Below, one piece after another: positions 33,664 through 43,533 of a stretch of 64,000 nucleotides of DNA (positions within the stretch are counted from its first letter, which is position 1; every line of letters starts with the position of its first letter). The position numbers were made by a program, and so were the translations under genes. Origin of the DNA: Torymus aiolomorphi. Lineage: Eukaryota > Arthropoda > Insecta > Hymenoptera > Torymidae. The notes under the pieces were generated by a model that saw only the letters and a program-made list of their open reading frames with translations, had not been told where the DNA came from and made no database searches. The stretch lies in assembly GCA_036365515.1 (NCBI GenBank), contig CM070876.1, positions 109,154,810 through 109,218,809 of the forward strand, in the 5' to 3' direction.

Positions 33664-34527
33664 TTACTGTTGGTTGTTGATACTATTTGATTATTTGATT
33701 GTTTGTTGAAGTTATTATTAATTTTATATTTATTTAATACTTTTTCATTTTGTGAGTAGTTTGTATTTTTAATTTTGTTTTCTATATTCTCAGTTATGTT
33801 ATTATTAAATTTTCCTTTTTTTATAATTTACTAGCAAGTTTTTACTATTATTATGATTATTAGTAAGGGTACTTTGTTGTAGCTTAACAGTATTTTCATT
33901 ACTTTTAACCTTGAATTCGTTTGTTGAATTTTTTCTTTTGTAATGTGGGGATAGCTGATTTTTATTAGCATTGTTTTTATGATTGTTTGATATTTCATTG
34001 CTAGAATTTTGACATATTATTTGACTAAGTAATTGTGTATCATTTTTTTGATTTGTTAATTGTGGCGTAATTAAAGTATTTAAATATAATAAATCATAAT
34101 GTCCAGTTCTATTGCTAGGATTACCAGAGAATAATAAGTATATTTTTTCTCTACTGTCATTTGTTGTTGATTCATTAATTTCCAAAGGTTTTTGATATGT
34201 TTCATGCCCAGCAATTTTTCGAAAAATTGTAATTGATTTGTTATGTATGCGTGAAAATATTAATGCTTCATATTATGTACCGTATGTTACATTCGGTCCT
34301 TTGGATTTTAACATATAATTGCAATAAGTATTTACATCGTAAATTTCATGTTCATACCTAATCCATTCTTTCTCGTTTTCCCAATTACGTCTGACATAAT
34401 TAACAATCTCTTGTCTGATCAATTCGTGATAATGTTCCGTTTGGTAAATGGCCTGGCTCATGGAACGGAATAGACAATTTCCATCTCCAGTACTCTTTTT
34501 TAATCTAAAATTTTGTGTATTATACAT
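33664..34527 (-). pseudogene. OTU cysteine-protease domain 1 of the Helitron
   Basis: From 34527 on minus: STGDGNCLFRSMSQAIYQ with the catalytic Asp-Gly-Asn-Cys (about 34490), and TGHYDLLYLN with the catalytic His (about 34105). One stop (TAA, about 34272) breaks the frame between them. A Ser/Asn/Lys-rich linker of about 150 residues follows, broken only by a TAA after 33805, and is open up to the Gypsy I insertion. With the second OTU at 22206-21406 this makes two OTU domains in tandem. The two differ clearly, so the duplication is not recent. Confidence 0.8.
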
Positions 34528-34559
34528 TGTCTAAATTATTTTTTAATACAAAATGTCTT

Positions 34560-35125
34560 AAATTGGTGATTTTAAAGCGTTTTAAGTTGCTGATTTTAAA
34601 GCCCTCTAAATTGTTTATTTGGAAGCGCTCTTACCTATTAATTTGAAAGCGCTCTGAGCTGCTGATTTGAAAATACTTTGGGCTATACTGATTGAAAGGT
34701 TATTGATGTTTTAAGTTATTGATTTTAAGACGCGTAAAGTTGTCGATTTAAAATTGCTTTAGGTTATGCCGATTAAATGATTATTTATTTATTACTTTAA
34801 GGTTCCTGGGATAAAAAAACAAATAGAAAAAAAAAATACAAAAAATATTAATTATTTAAGATGCTATATAGTTGATGGCGTTTGCAAATTGTTGATTTTA
34901 AAGCGTTTTAAGCTGCTAATTTTAATGCCCTTTGAGCTGCTGATTTGGAAGCGCTCTTAGTTGTTAATTTGAAAGTGCTTTGAGCTGCTCATTTGAAAGT
35001 ACTTTAGACTATACTGATTGAAAGATTATTAATTTAAGTTCTTAAAGTTATCAATTTTAAGACATCGACAGTTGTCGATTTGAAATTGTTTTCGGCTATG
35101 TCGATTAAATGATTATTTATTATAG
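34560..35125. repeat. Two copies of a block of short GCTGATTTGAAAGC-type repeats
   Basis: 34570-34795 and 34880-35125 are direct repeats of each other. Each is itself made of units of about 28-30 bp of the form TTGCTGATTTTAAAGC, ending in GTCGATTTAAAATTG and a TGATTATTTATT tail. Confidence 0.75.
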
Positions 35126-36362
35126 AAAAAATAGAAAAAAAAAATAGGAAAAAATGATAAAAAAATAATAAAATATATCTTACCAATTTGTAGATATTAT
35201 TTTCTATAAATAATTTTATTACAAGTATGGTAGAATTCGTTATCTGTAAAATAATTTTTCAGATGTAATGAAATAATAATAAAAATAATAATAACAAAAA
35301 ATGGATATAATTAATAAAAAGTAGTCGCATTTACAATAGAAAATTTAATTCAGAAAAGGTTTTTTTTGTATTCAATGTAATTTAAGTATAAATTATTAAA
35401 TAATCTTAATTTGAAAAATAATTAGCAAAACAAAGAATATTTATGGATTATTATTTAAAATAAATTTGTGTGTGTATTATTATATGGCTTCCTGGAAAAA
35501 CTACGTAAGTGACGTGTTTTTCAAAATAGGTTTTATGCCTTATTTTTTATCTTCAACAATCCTCAATTACGTAATCATGACAGATATTGTTAAAGTGTAC
35601 CCGTTGTTTTGAATAAACACAAGGAAAAACGCTATGACTCAATTTTTTCAACATGTTCCCGGAATAATCACATATCTCCATCTTTTTTTTTTAGAATAAC
35701 TCTCGGAAAAATACGTAATTTCACTTTTTTTAGAATAATTCCCGGAAAAACTATATAACTTCACTTTTTTTTACCCAATCCAGTTGGAAATATTTTTGTT
35801 CAAATAAGTTAAAAACTGTTAGTAAGAGTTATAAACTATTCAAAAATGTTATAAAATGTAGGATTTTGGACATTAGTCATTGTTTATAACTGTTTGTAAC
35901 AGTTTTTAATAGTTTGTAATATTAATAATAGTTTAATTAATTGTAAGTTACTAATTCTTCTTAAATATTATTCAAAATATTATTCATAAATATAATTCTT
36001 AAATATCATTCGTTCCATTTTTTATACGAATTATTAATTAATTATTATTATTATTAGTTAATATAATAGTATAATTAATTATAAATTGTTAATTCTTTTT
36101 ATATCAACAATATATACCATAGCCGCTCTTAAATGGCTATTATGATAGTAAGTATGTTTGGTTATTGAATTCTTCATGAATAATAAAGAATAAAAAAAAG
36201 TTACTAGAAAAACTATATAATTGTCATTGATCTCGGAAAGTAAGTGAAAGTTGTTTTCTGAGACATGAACGTTATTTAGATTAGTAATTTATAAATGCAG
36301 TGTTGCATTAAATTTCAATTTTCTTTATTTAAAACACCGATGCGAAACTAAAAACTCGATTT
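35126..36362. other. AT-rich noncoding stretch
   Basis: No gene seen. It holds a short tandem of GGAAAAACTA..ACTTCACTTTTTTT units at about 35690-35775, and a weak inverted repeat of AGTTATAAAC/GTTTATAACT at 35825-35900. It may be the upstream flank of the Helitron. Confidence 0.5.
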
Positions 36363-36493
36363 AGAGTGCGATCCCATGGCGTTCTGAAAAATTAGACGAA
36401 CCCTTTACGCCCGTGAGTGCAAGAGAGAGATTCTTCTGTGAATGTCTCTCTCGCTCTTACGGGTTTAAATGGTTCTGTCTAATCGCACCCTTA
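36363..36493. mobile_element. Hairpin MITE, copy 1
   Basis: Imperfect palindrome of about 130 bp, with GTGCGAT near the left end and ATCGCAC near the right. The centre has CCCGTGAGTGC and GAGAGAGA mirrored by CTCTCTCGCTCTTACGGG, as in the copy at 45932. Confidence 0.7.
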
Positions 36494-36522
36494 CTCAAAA
36501 TTATGAAAAGTGGAGATAGGTG

Positions 36523-36564
<42 letters not shown>
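36523..36564. repeat. (ATT)n microsatellite
   Basis: About 14 ATT units ending at the first base of the LINE-like sequence; TTATTATT also follows the poly-A of the LINE at 41908. Confidence 0.95.
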
Positions 36565-36565
<1 letters not shown>

Positions 36566-37278
36566 CCGGGTTCTATCCAACGATAGATGAGCATTTTTCT
36601 ATGCTACCGGGCGCGTCCCCAGGTTGTGGATCGGGGAACGGCCAGCATAGTCTGGTCAGCCGTGAATATAATGAATAAGCGGTCGCGAACAAAGAAATCG
36701 TGAGAATGGCAGAATGAATGAGCATTGTGCGAATGGGCTGCGGCCGACGGATTGTGGATATTCCTGCTAGACTAGCCAAAGGGAGAGTAGTAAACTCCCT
36801 AACCGGGGTGGCACGAGATGTCAGTACCTAACCTCTGCGTTTCTTATTATTATTATTGATAAACGCATGTTCAATGTGGAAGGACCGCTCTAGTGCTCAC
36901 TGACTGGAGCCAATGGTGGGGTTGAAGCAATCATTGTTGGGCGCAGGTCTGAAGGATTACCTGGTCAGTATTTCCTTATACACGAAGTTGCGTAGGGCAA
37001 ATCGCACACCGTCTAGCCCGAGGTTTGGGTCAGGTGTTGGGACGGACCCGACATCGCCCACTCGGTAGGGGTGACGTTAAACCTTTCTTTCATTATGGCG
37101 CGGGCCTATCCCGTAACCTTTTTCGTAGAGTCACTAGGTGCCGATAGGAGTGACCATCCGACAAACCGCCTCTCGGCTTCGGCATCCATAACTAGGGTTC
37201 CTTATAGGCGGGGATAGTAGCCACACCGAGGTGTGGCTCCCATAGTGGGCGAACCGTCTTAAACAACATATTCTATGC
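36565..37278 (+). other. 5' UTR of the R1-clade LINE
   Basis: GC-rich leader without a long frame; it contains a short (TTA)n at 36842-36856. The segment 36565-36840 may be a separate unit of the leader. Confidence 0.55.
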
Positions 37279-38556
37279 ATGATGAATTCAAACACCCAAC
37301 ACAACCAACAAACTAAGGAGAAAGAAGGTGTATGCCAGACTGCGGTGGAGAAGGTGCTCGCAGAAATGCGAGCGCTCCTCAAGGTTATGGTGCAGGCGCT
37401 AAAAGCTCAGCCTAATATCAAAAACGATATTAAAAAGGGGTTGCCAGTTATGGTAGACCAACTGGAGCAGCTCGAAAGCGCCGTGAAAACGGAACTACGT
37501 GCTGCTAAGCAAGCCAGGGCTTACACACCAGACAGGAGGCAAAGGACGATGTCCTTGGTAGAAAGTACGGGGACACCAACAGGGTCACTTGGTCCCGAGC
37601 CACTTGGCGGCACGAAGCGAGGCGCCTCTAGCCCACCTAGCCTGGATACGGGGGAAAAGCAAGTGAAGAAGAAAAAGGCGGATATCCCTAAGGAAGATTG
37701 GGTTGCTGTAAAAATTAGAAAAGGGCGGAAGCAGCCGAAACAACAGCAGCAGCAGCCACAGAAACAGCAGCCGCAACAACAGCAGAGGAAGCAGAAGACA
37801 AAGAAGAAGGAAAAAAAGGTAACAAAGCTGGATGTGATCGTGCTCAAACCGGCAGGCGGTAAGTCGTATGCGGACATTCTGTCCACCATACGTAAGGCTG
37901 TCAAGCCGGAAGAGAGTGGAGTAGAGATCCGATCCATCCGGCAAACAAGAGCAGGTCAGGTACTCCTCGAGCTGAAAGAAGGCAATTCAGTAACAAGAAC
38001 TGCCTTCTCAGAAGCACTCAGAGAAGCTACTGGAAACGACTGCACCGTTGTTAGGGAACTGATCCCCAGAGTCATCCTGGAGATCAGAGATCTCGACAGT
38101 TGCACGTCCAGTGAGGAAGTAGTGGAGGCCTTAAAAAGAGACCTGCAGGACTACAAGGGGTTCCTGCAGTCTGTCTTGACTAGGCCAAATGCGAGGGCAC
38201 AACGGATGGCCATAGTGACGGTGGACACACCGGCTGCGGAAAAGCTAATGGCCACCGCCCGCATAAAGATAGGCTGGGTCAACTGCAGGATCCGCAGGAG
38301 AGCCACGGTTACCCGTTGCTATAAATGTCTGGGCTTCGGCCATCTTAGCCCGGACTGCAAAGGGCCCGACCGCAGCAAGCGATGCTATCGCTGCGGGGCG
38401 GAAGGCCACATGATCGCAGGATGTAATGCCACCCCACGTTGCTTCCTGTGTCCAGAACAAGCGGACAAACCTGATTTCCGCAACCATACGGCGGGATCAG
38501 GAGCCTGTAGGGCCTTCCGAGAGGCACTTGCAAATGCCAAGAAAAAATGGCGGTAG
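37279..38556 (+). CDS. LINE ORF1 (gag-like, zinc knuckles)
   Basis: RNA-binding protein of the element, 425 residues, from an ATG at 37279 and intact. The N-terminal half is helical, with a Lys/Gln-rich low-complexity segment at residues 150-180. A conserved domain follows (VIVLKPAGGKSYADIL to VRPNA-like text), then three Cys motifs near residues 347-415: CYKCLGFGHLSPDC, CYRCGAEGHMIAGC and CFLCPEQ..H..C. This is the usual arrangement in R1-clade ORF1. The last 10 bases overlap the ORF2 start (ATGGCGGTAG), pointing to termination-reinitiation for ORF2. Confidence 0.9.
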   Translation: MMNSNTQHNQQTKEKEGVCQTAVEKVLAEMRALLKVMVQALKAQPNIKNDIKKGLPVMVDQLEQLESAVKTELRAAKQARAYTPDRRQRTMSLVESTGTPTGSLGPEPLGGTKRGASSPPSLDTGEKQVKKKKADIPKEDWVAVKIRKGRKQPKQQQQQPQKQQPQQQQRKQKTKKKEKKVTKLDVIVLKPAGGKSYADILSTIRKAVKPEESGVEIRSIRQTRAGQVLLELKEGNSVTRTAFSEALREATGNDCTVVRELIPRVILEIRDLDSCTSSEEVVEALKRDLQDYKGFLQSVLTRPNARAQRMAIVTVDTPAAEKLMATARIKIGWVNCRIRRRATVTRCYKCLGFGHLSPDCKGPDRSKRCYRCGAEGHMIAGCNATPRCFLCPEQADKPDFRNHTAGSGACRAFREALANAKKKWR

Positions 38557-41500
38557 TTCTGCAGGGTAATATGCACAGGAGCAGGGCAGCTCACGACCTC
38601 CTGGAACAGATCTGTTTCGAGAAAAACGCTGATATTGTACTAATCAGCGAACAGTATCGAAAGAGAGATGGTCCAGGATGGTTTGCCGATGACCTGGGCA
38701 CCGCAGCCATCTGGAACCGTGACCCGCAGAATATCCACATTGCGGGTCATGGCGGCGGCAGCAGTTTTGTTTGGGTGAGGCACCAGCAAACTCACTACAT
38801 AAGCGTATACCTCACTCCAAACCAGACCATCAGCGACTTCTAGGCCAAGCTGGAGGGCCTGGAGGATGCAACACGGGAGATGCAGGGTGAGCTGATTATC
38901 GCCGGGGACTTCAATGCTAAAGCCCCGGAGTGGTGGGAAGCTCGGTCGGATCGTAGGGGCCGGCTGGTTATGGATGGATATGGCCAGTCGGCTGACCTCG
39001 TGGTCCTAAATAAAGGTACCACGTCGACCTTCAGACGACCGGGCTACAGGGAGACCATTATCGACGTCTCCCTGGCAAGCGAACGCCTAGCCGGGCGAAT
39101 CCAGAGCTGGCATGTGATCGAGGACTATACAGGAAGCGATCACATGTATATCACGTTCCGTGTGCGTGATAGCAGACCGGCTCCGTTTCCGCACAAGCGC
39201 GGCCCCCCCCCCAGGTGGAACATCGCCAAGATGAACTACGAGAGGTTTGCCACGGCGATAGAACACGGACAGCGAACACTGCGTGAGATCCCGGAATCGC
39301 TGCCGCTATCTGCGCGGGCAAAAATGGTGACCGACTACACCATGAAGGTCATCGAAAAGGCCTGCGCGGAGACGGTTCCCAGGAAATCAACACGTGGGTC
39401 AAGACGACCTGCTTACTGGTGGACGAACGACATCGCGGACCTTCGTAAGACGTGCCTGCAGTTGCGACGCAGAATGCAGAGGGTCAAAAAACGCGATCTC
39501 GACGCAGCCCCCTTGGCCGCAGAGTACAAGGCGGCCAAGAAATCCTTAAAGAAGGCCATCAAGTCCAGCCGGCAGCGATGCTGGAAAGAGCTGGGAGAAG
39601 AGATGGATCACGATCCGTGGGGATTAGGGTACAAGATCGTTATGCGCAAGCTGGCGACCTTAGGTTCGTCAGCGCCGAAAGATGCGCAAACGATCACGAA
39701 CATCGTACGTGCCCTTTTCCCCGAACACCCAAGGAGACCGGATGGCCCAGCAACATCCGGCCCGTTCGAAACTCCTCTGTTTACGAACATGGAGCTCTCC
39801 ATCGCAATAAAATCTTTGCGTAATAAGAGAGCTCCGGGGCCGGATGGATTACCAGCAGAGCTGCTGAAAGCCATCGGCGGCAGTCACCCGCGCCTCTTGC
39901 TGGACATGTACAACTCCTGCCTGAAGGCGGGCATTTTTCCTGCCCGCTGGAAGACAGCGAGACTTGTCCTCATCAGCAAGGACAAGGGTTCAGCAGACAG
40001 CCCGTCGGCCTACCGCCCGCTGTGCATGCTAGACACGGCGGGAAAACTCCTGGAGAAACTGCTGAAACCTCGCCTCCAGGCAGCCATAAGTGCGTTCGGA
40101 GATCTGGCTCCGCGGCAGTATGGCTTCAGGCGAGATAAGTCAACCGTAGACGCAATCCAGGAGGTGGTAAATGCCGCCAGGTCAACGGAACAGGGCAACC
40201 ATTTCTCTCGCCCTATTTGTCTGCTGGCCACCTTGGACGTTAAAAACGCGTTTAACTCAGTTAGGTGGGACAAGGCGCTGGAAGCTTTCGAGCGGGACTT
40301 TCGTATCCCCGCGTATCTTTTACGCATTCTTGGGGATTATCTGAGGGACCGCTCGATAACTTACGACACGGAGGATGGACCAATAAAGAGGGAAATAACA
40401 TCTGGGGCAGCTCAGGGCTCCATGCTGGGTCCCGATATATGGAATGTATTCTATGACGGGATCCTGCGCATGGAAATGCCCGAGGGCACCTTCCTGGTTG
40501 GGTACGCTGACGACATAGCGGTGGTCATCGTAGCCAGAGACGTTGACCTCGCTAGGCTGCTACTCAACCGGGTAATGCGTCGCGTTTTCTCCTGGCTGGA
40601 GGATCACGGGCTTGAATTAGCCACAAAGAAGACGGAGGTCGTGCTACTCACGAAGAGGCACATCAATACCATGTGCCCCTTTCAAGTAGGAGACGCGACG
40701 GTCCAGGCAAAGAGTGCGGTGAGGTACCTGGGGGTGACGCTTGATAACAAGCTCACCTTCAGGGAACACCTCACCATAGTGACGGAAAAGGCGGCAGCAG
40801 TAACAGCCTCGCTGAGTAGGCTCATGGCCAATACCGCCGGCCCCCGGCCTTGTAAAAGGCGCCTACTCATGCGTGCCGCCGAAGCCGTCATGCTGTACGG
40901 AGCGGAGGTCTGGGCCGATGCGCTACGGAAAGACGTGCACAGGAAGCGTCTCGCCGCGGTGCAACGGAGAGCAGCACTCCGGATCGCGTGCTCTTACCGC
41001 ACGGTCTCCGAGCCCGCGATATTAGTGGTCGCTGGGGTAATACCCTTCGACCTTCTTGCACTGGAGAGACGCTTCGTCCATCAGCAGAAGCCTGCTCTTG
41101 GAGTAGTGGAGGCCCACCGAACGGCCAGGGCCAATACCATCCAGGCTTGGCAGCATCGGTGGGAATCCTCCACTAAAGGAAGATGGACGGCCAGGCTGAT
41201 CCCACAAGTGGACACCTGGCTGTTCCGAAAAGAGGGTGAGGTAAATTACTACCTCACCCAATTCTTGACGGGGCACGGCCTGTTCCGCGCATACCTACAT
41301 AAGATGGGTAAAGTCGCGGAGCCAGGCTGCGCCTATTGTGAGGGCTTCCCGGACGACGTGTTCCACACCTTCTTCGTATGCGGAAGGTGGACTGTCGAAA
41401 GGGGGGCACTAGAGAGGGACCTTGGCTGCATATCACCTGACAATATAGTCAGGCTGATGCACCAAGGTCCTCAACAATGGGCGAAAGTCGCCTCCTACGT

Positions 41501-41567
41501 GGAGGCGATCTTGCGCCAAAAAAGGGAAGAGGAGAACAGCAGATCGGCCGCCCGCAGGGCGCCGTAG
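38547..41567 (+). pseudogene. LINE ORF2 (endonuclease and reverse transcriptase), one stop codon
   Basis: 1006 codons, in one frame apart from a TAG at 38841-38843 (codon 99). The apurinic-type endonuclease includes LQGNMHRSRAAHDLLE at the start, IIAGDFNAKAPEWW near residue 117 and the GSDHMYI end near 197. The RT has RAPGPDGLPAELL, RPLCMLDTAGKLLEKL, GFRRDKSTVDAI, LDVKNAFNSVRW (motif A), GAAQGSMLGPDIWN and VGYADDIAVV (YADD near residue 653). A C-terminal CAYCEG..H..C finger lies near residue 927. All catalytic residues I can identify are present, so the TAG is the only visible defect. Could be read as live if the stop were an error. Confidence 0.92.
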
Positions 41568-41863
41568 CTGTTCACGGGAAAAAAAAGACCCCTGCTGGTC
41601 TCAACGGCCGATCTGAAGTGAGAAGGTGCCGCTCAGGCGAAGCAAGCCCTCCCCTGAAGTAATGTGTAAAACGGTGCCGGGGGAGGGTCTGTACAGTAGT
41701 GCAGAGCAGAAAGGGTTAGTGTTTTTAGTGGGTAGGAATCCCACACGCCGTGGGAGTGCGGAGCCTCTTGCGGTGTCTCCTGGGCTGGCATGGATATGCG
41801 GCCCAGGCGGTCCGGTGGAGCCTTTGGTCCACCGGACTGATGCAAGATTTCACTGTTTCCCTC

Positions 41864-41907
<44 letters not shown>
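41568..41907 (+). other. 3' UTR and poly-A tail of the LINE
   Basis: About 300 bp of GC-rich UTR with CCGGTGGAGCC-type inverted pieces, then an A run at 41867-41907, then TTATTATT. Confidence 0.85.
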
Positions 41908-41910
<3 letters not shown>

Positions 41911-41934
41911 ATTATTCTTGAAAGCGACACGTAT

Positions 41935-41941
41935 ATATACG

Positions 41942-41972
<31 letters not shown>

Positions 41973-41985
41973 CTATATATAGATG
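41935..41985. repeat. (TA)n microsatellite
   Basis: ATATATAC-type repeats directly after the LINE. Confidence 0.9.
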
Positions 41986-42067
41986 GTCAAGTATTCAAAT
42001 TAAATAATAAGGCTCTTCTGAGTCCCCAGTAGGTCGTGTTTAAAAATATTGTCCAGTGTATAGTGTA

Positions 42068-42241
42068 AGAGCTTTCGCATGCTAAAAGAATAGCGATATG
42101 GAAGTAAGAAATAACATTGAAAATATATCTATATATATATATGAGGAATCAAAAGCTTATTCCTCTTATTCTTCATAATATCGATATATTTTCAATGCTA
42201 TTTCTTATTCCATATCGTTTTTCTGTTAGCGTGCGAAGGTC
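42068..42241. mobile_element. Small inverted-repeat element
   Basis: TTTCGCATGCTAA..GCGATATGG at the left mirrors CCATATCG..TTAGCGTGCGAA at the right; AATAACATTGAAAATATATC mirrors GATATATTTTCAATGCTATT. Confidence 0.65.
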
Positions 42242-42445
42242 CTAAGTTAATTTGTTGAGGAATTAAGAGATTGTTCCATCGTGCGAGTGAGTGGAGAAAT
42301 GACGATTGAGAATTAATGACGAAGACTGGATCCGCTTTTTTTTTCTCTAACTACGTCATCATAAAAACGGTCAAGAATGGTGTATGACTATTGAGCTGTG
42401 TTCTGTGGGTACGTTCCGTTACTGTTGTTAGCAGCTGGCTAGTTA

Positions 42446-43424
42446 GGGCTCGGACACTTAAAAAGAAACAGATAAAAAGAACAAGAATTACATGGGTTTC
42501 TATATCTATATATACATCTTGTTCCTTCTGTATCCTGCTGTTCCTCATATATATGAGCAATTCCTGGGAAATTTCCCTTTTACGTCGCCAAAAAAAATGA
42601 AAAATTTTTTTGAATGCACACTTACCACACAAGGTTTTTCTCATTTCTCGAGTCTTACTGAACGTGAAAAAATGTGTGTTCCAAGCCGATTGAGTGGTAT
42701 TATTTTTTTACAGCACTTTTAATTTTTATTATGCAAATTTAACATGGGAAAAATGGGTGAAAAGTTGTCATTGATGATGAACCAATAACAAGCTATTGAA
42801 GAGGCCAAACCAAATTCCACAAAAAAGCGATTAAAGATGAAGAATAGAGCTTTAATTTGAGAGGGCAATCGTTAAAATCGGTCGATTCGATGCAAAGCTA
42901 CGTGGAATTTGAAAATGGCGAAAAATGACCAAAAATGAGCGATTTTTGCCAAATCATCGTAATTCTTAAAATTTTCGTCATTTTTCGCACTTTTCATTCA
43001 TTTTCAAATTCCACGTAGCTTTGCATCGAATCGACCGATTTAACGATTGCCCTCTCAAATTAAAGCTCTATTCTTCATCTTTAATCGCTTTTTTGTGGAA
43101 TTTGGTTTGGCCTCTTCAATAGCTTGTTATTGGTTCATCATCAATGACAACTTTTCACCCATTTTTCCCATGTTAAATTTGCATAATAAAAATTAAAAGT
43201 GCTGTAAAAAAATGATACCACTTAATCGGCTTGGAACACAGGTTTTTTCACGTTCTGTAAGGTTCAAGAAACGAGAAAAACCTTGTATGGTAAATGTGCA
43301 TTCAAAAAATTTTTCATTTTTTTGGCGACGTAAAAGGGAAATTTCCCAGGAATTGCTCATATAGATATAGAGACTCATGTAATTCTTGTTCTTTTTATCT
43401 GTTCTTTTTTAAGTGTCCAAGCCC
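42446..43424. mobile_element. Foldback DNA element, Harbinger-like ends
   Basis: 979 bp, almost wholly two inverted arms of about 480 bp meeting near 42958. Ends read GGGCTCGGACACTTAAAAA and, reversed, GGGCTTGGACACTTAAAAA. TTA flanks it on both sides (42443-42445, 43425-43427). A 3-bp TTA duplication with GGGC ends fits PIF/Harbinger; that is inference. No gene inside. Confidence 0.78.
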
Positions 43425-43533
43425 TTATGCAGTTACTTTTGTCTTTGTCTAACACATTTGATTAGTATCGCGCTATCTCTCTCACTTTGCTTGATGTCGG
43501 TAATTTGGAAATCGGAACACAGCCCGTATCTTA

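Larger units (their letters stand above)
14640..34527 (-). mobile_element. Helitron with OTU domains, heavily interrupted
   Basis: On the minus strand a Helitron-type gene can be followed over 20 kb in the right order: two OTU domains, a Lys/Arg/Asn-rich basic region, a CxxC and DUF6570 region, the Helitron-like N region and the Rep (HUH) nuclease. It is split by a Gypsy element (22211-33659), by element Y with its hairpin (about 18386-20607) and by a noncoding repeat (about 15767-17213). The helicase part is missing: coding ends in the (AT)n at 14640, right after the segment that links Rep to helicase. I could not fix its termini. Confidence 0.8.
36565..41907 (+). mobile_element. R1-clade non-LTR retrotransposon (LINE)
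   Basis: 5' UTR, two overlapping genes, 3' UTR and a poly-A of about 40 bp. It is GC-rich next to the AT-rich flanks. (ATT)n lies before it and TTATTATT after it, so it seems inserted in an ATT microsatellite. The 5' limit is uncertain: a second short (TTA)n at 36842-36856 inside the 5' region might mark a shorter element. R1-clade assignment comes from the protein motifs. Confidence 0.88.

Noticed and set aside
37740..37830. Gln/Lys-rich run as a triplet-repeat locus
   Set aside because: It is part of an intact LINE ORF1; the repeats are short and mixed CAG/CAA/AAG.
41867..41907. Possible assembly artefact at the A run
   Set aside because: It follows directly on a LINE 3' UTR, where a poly-A is expected.
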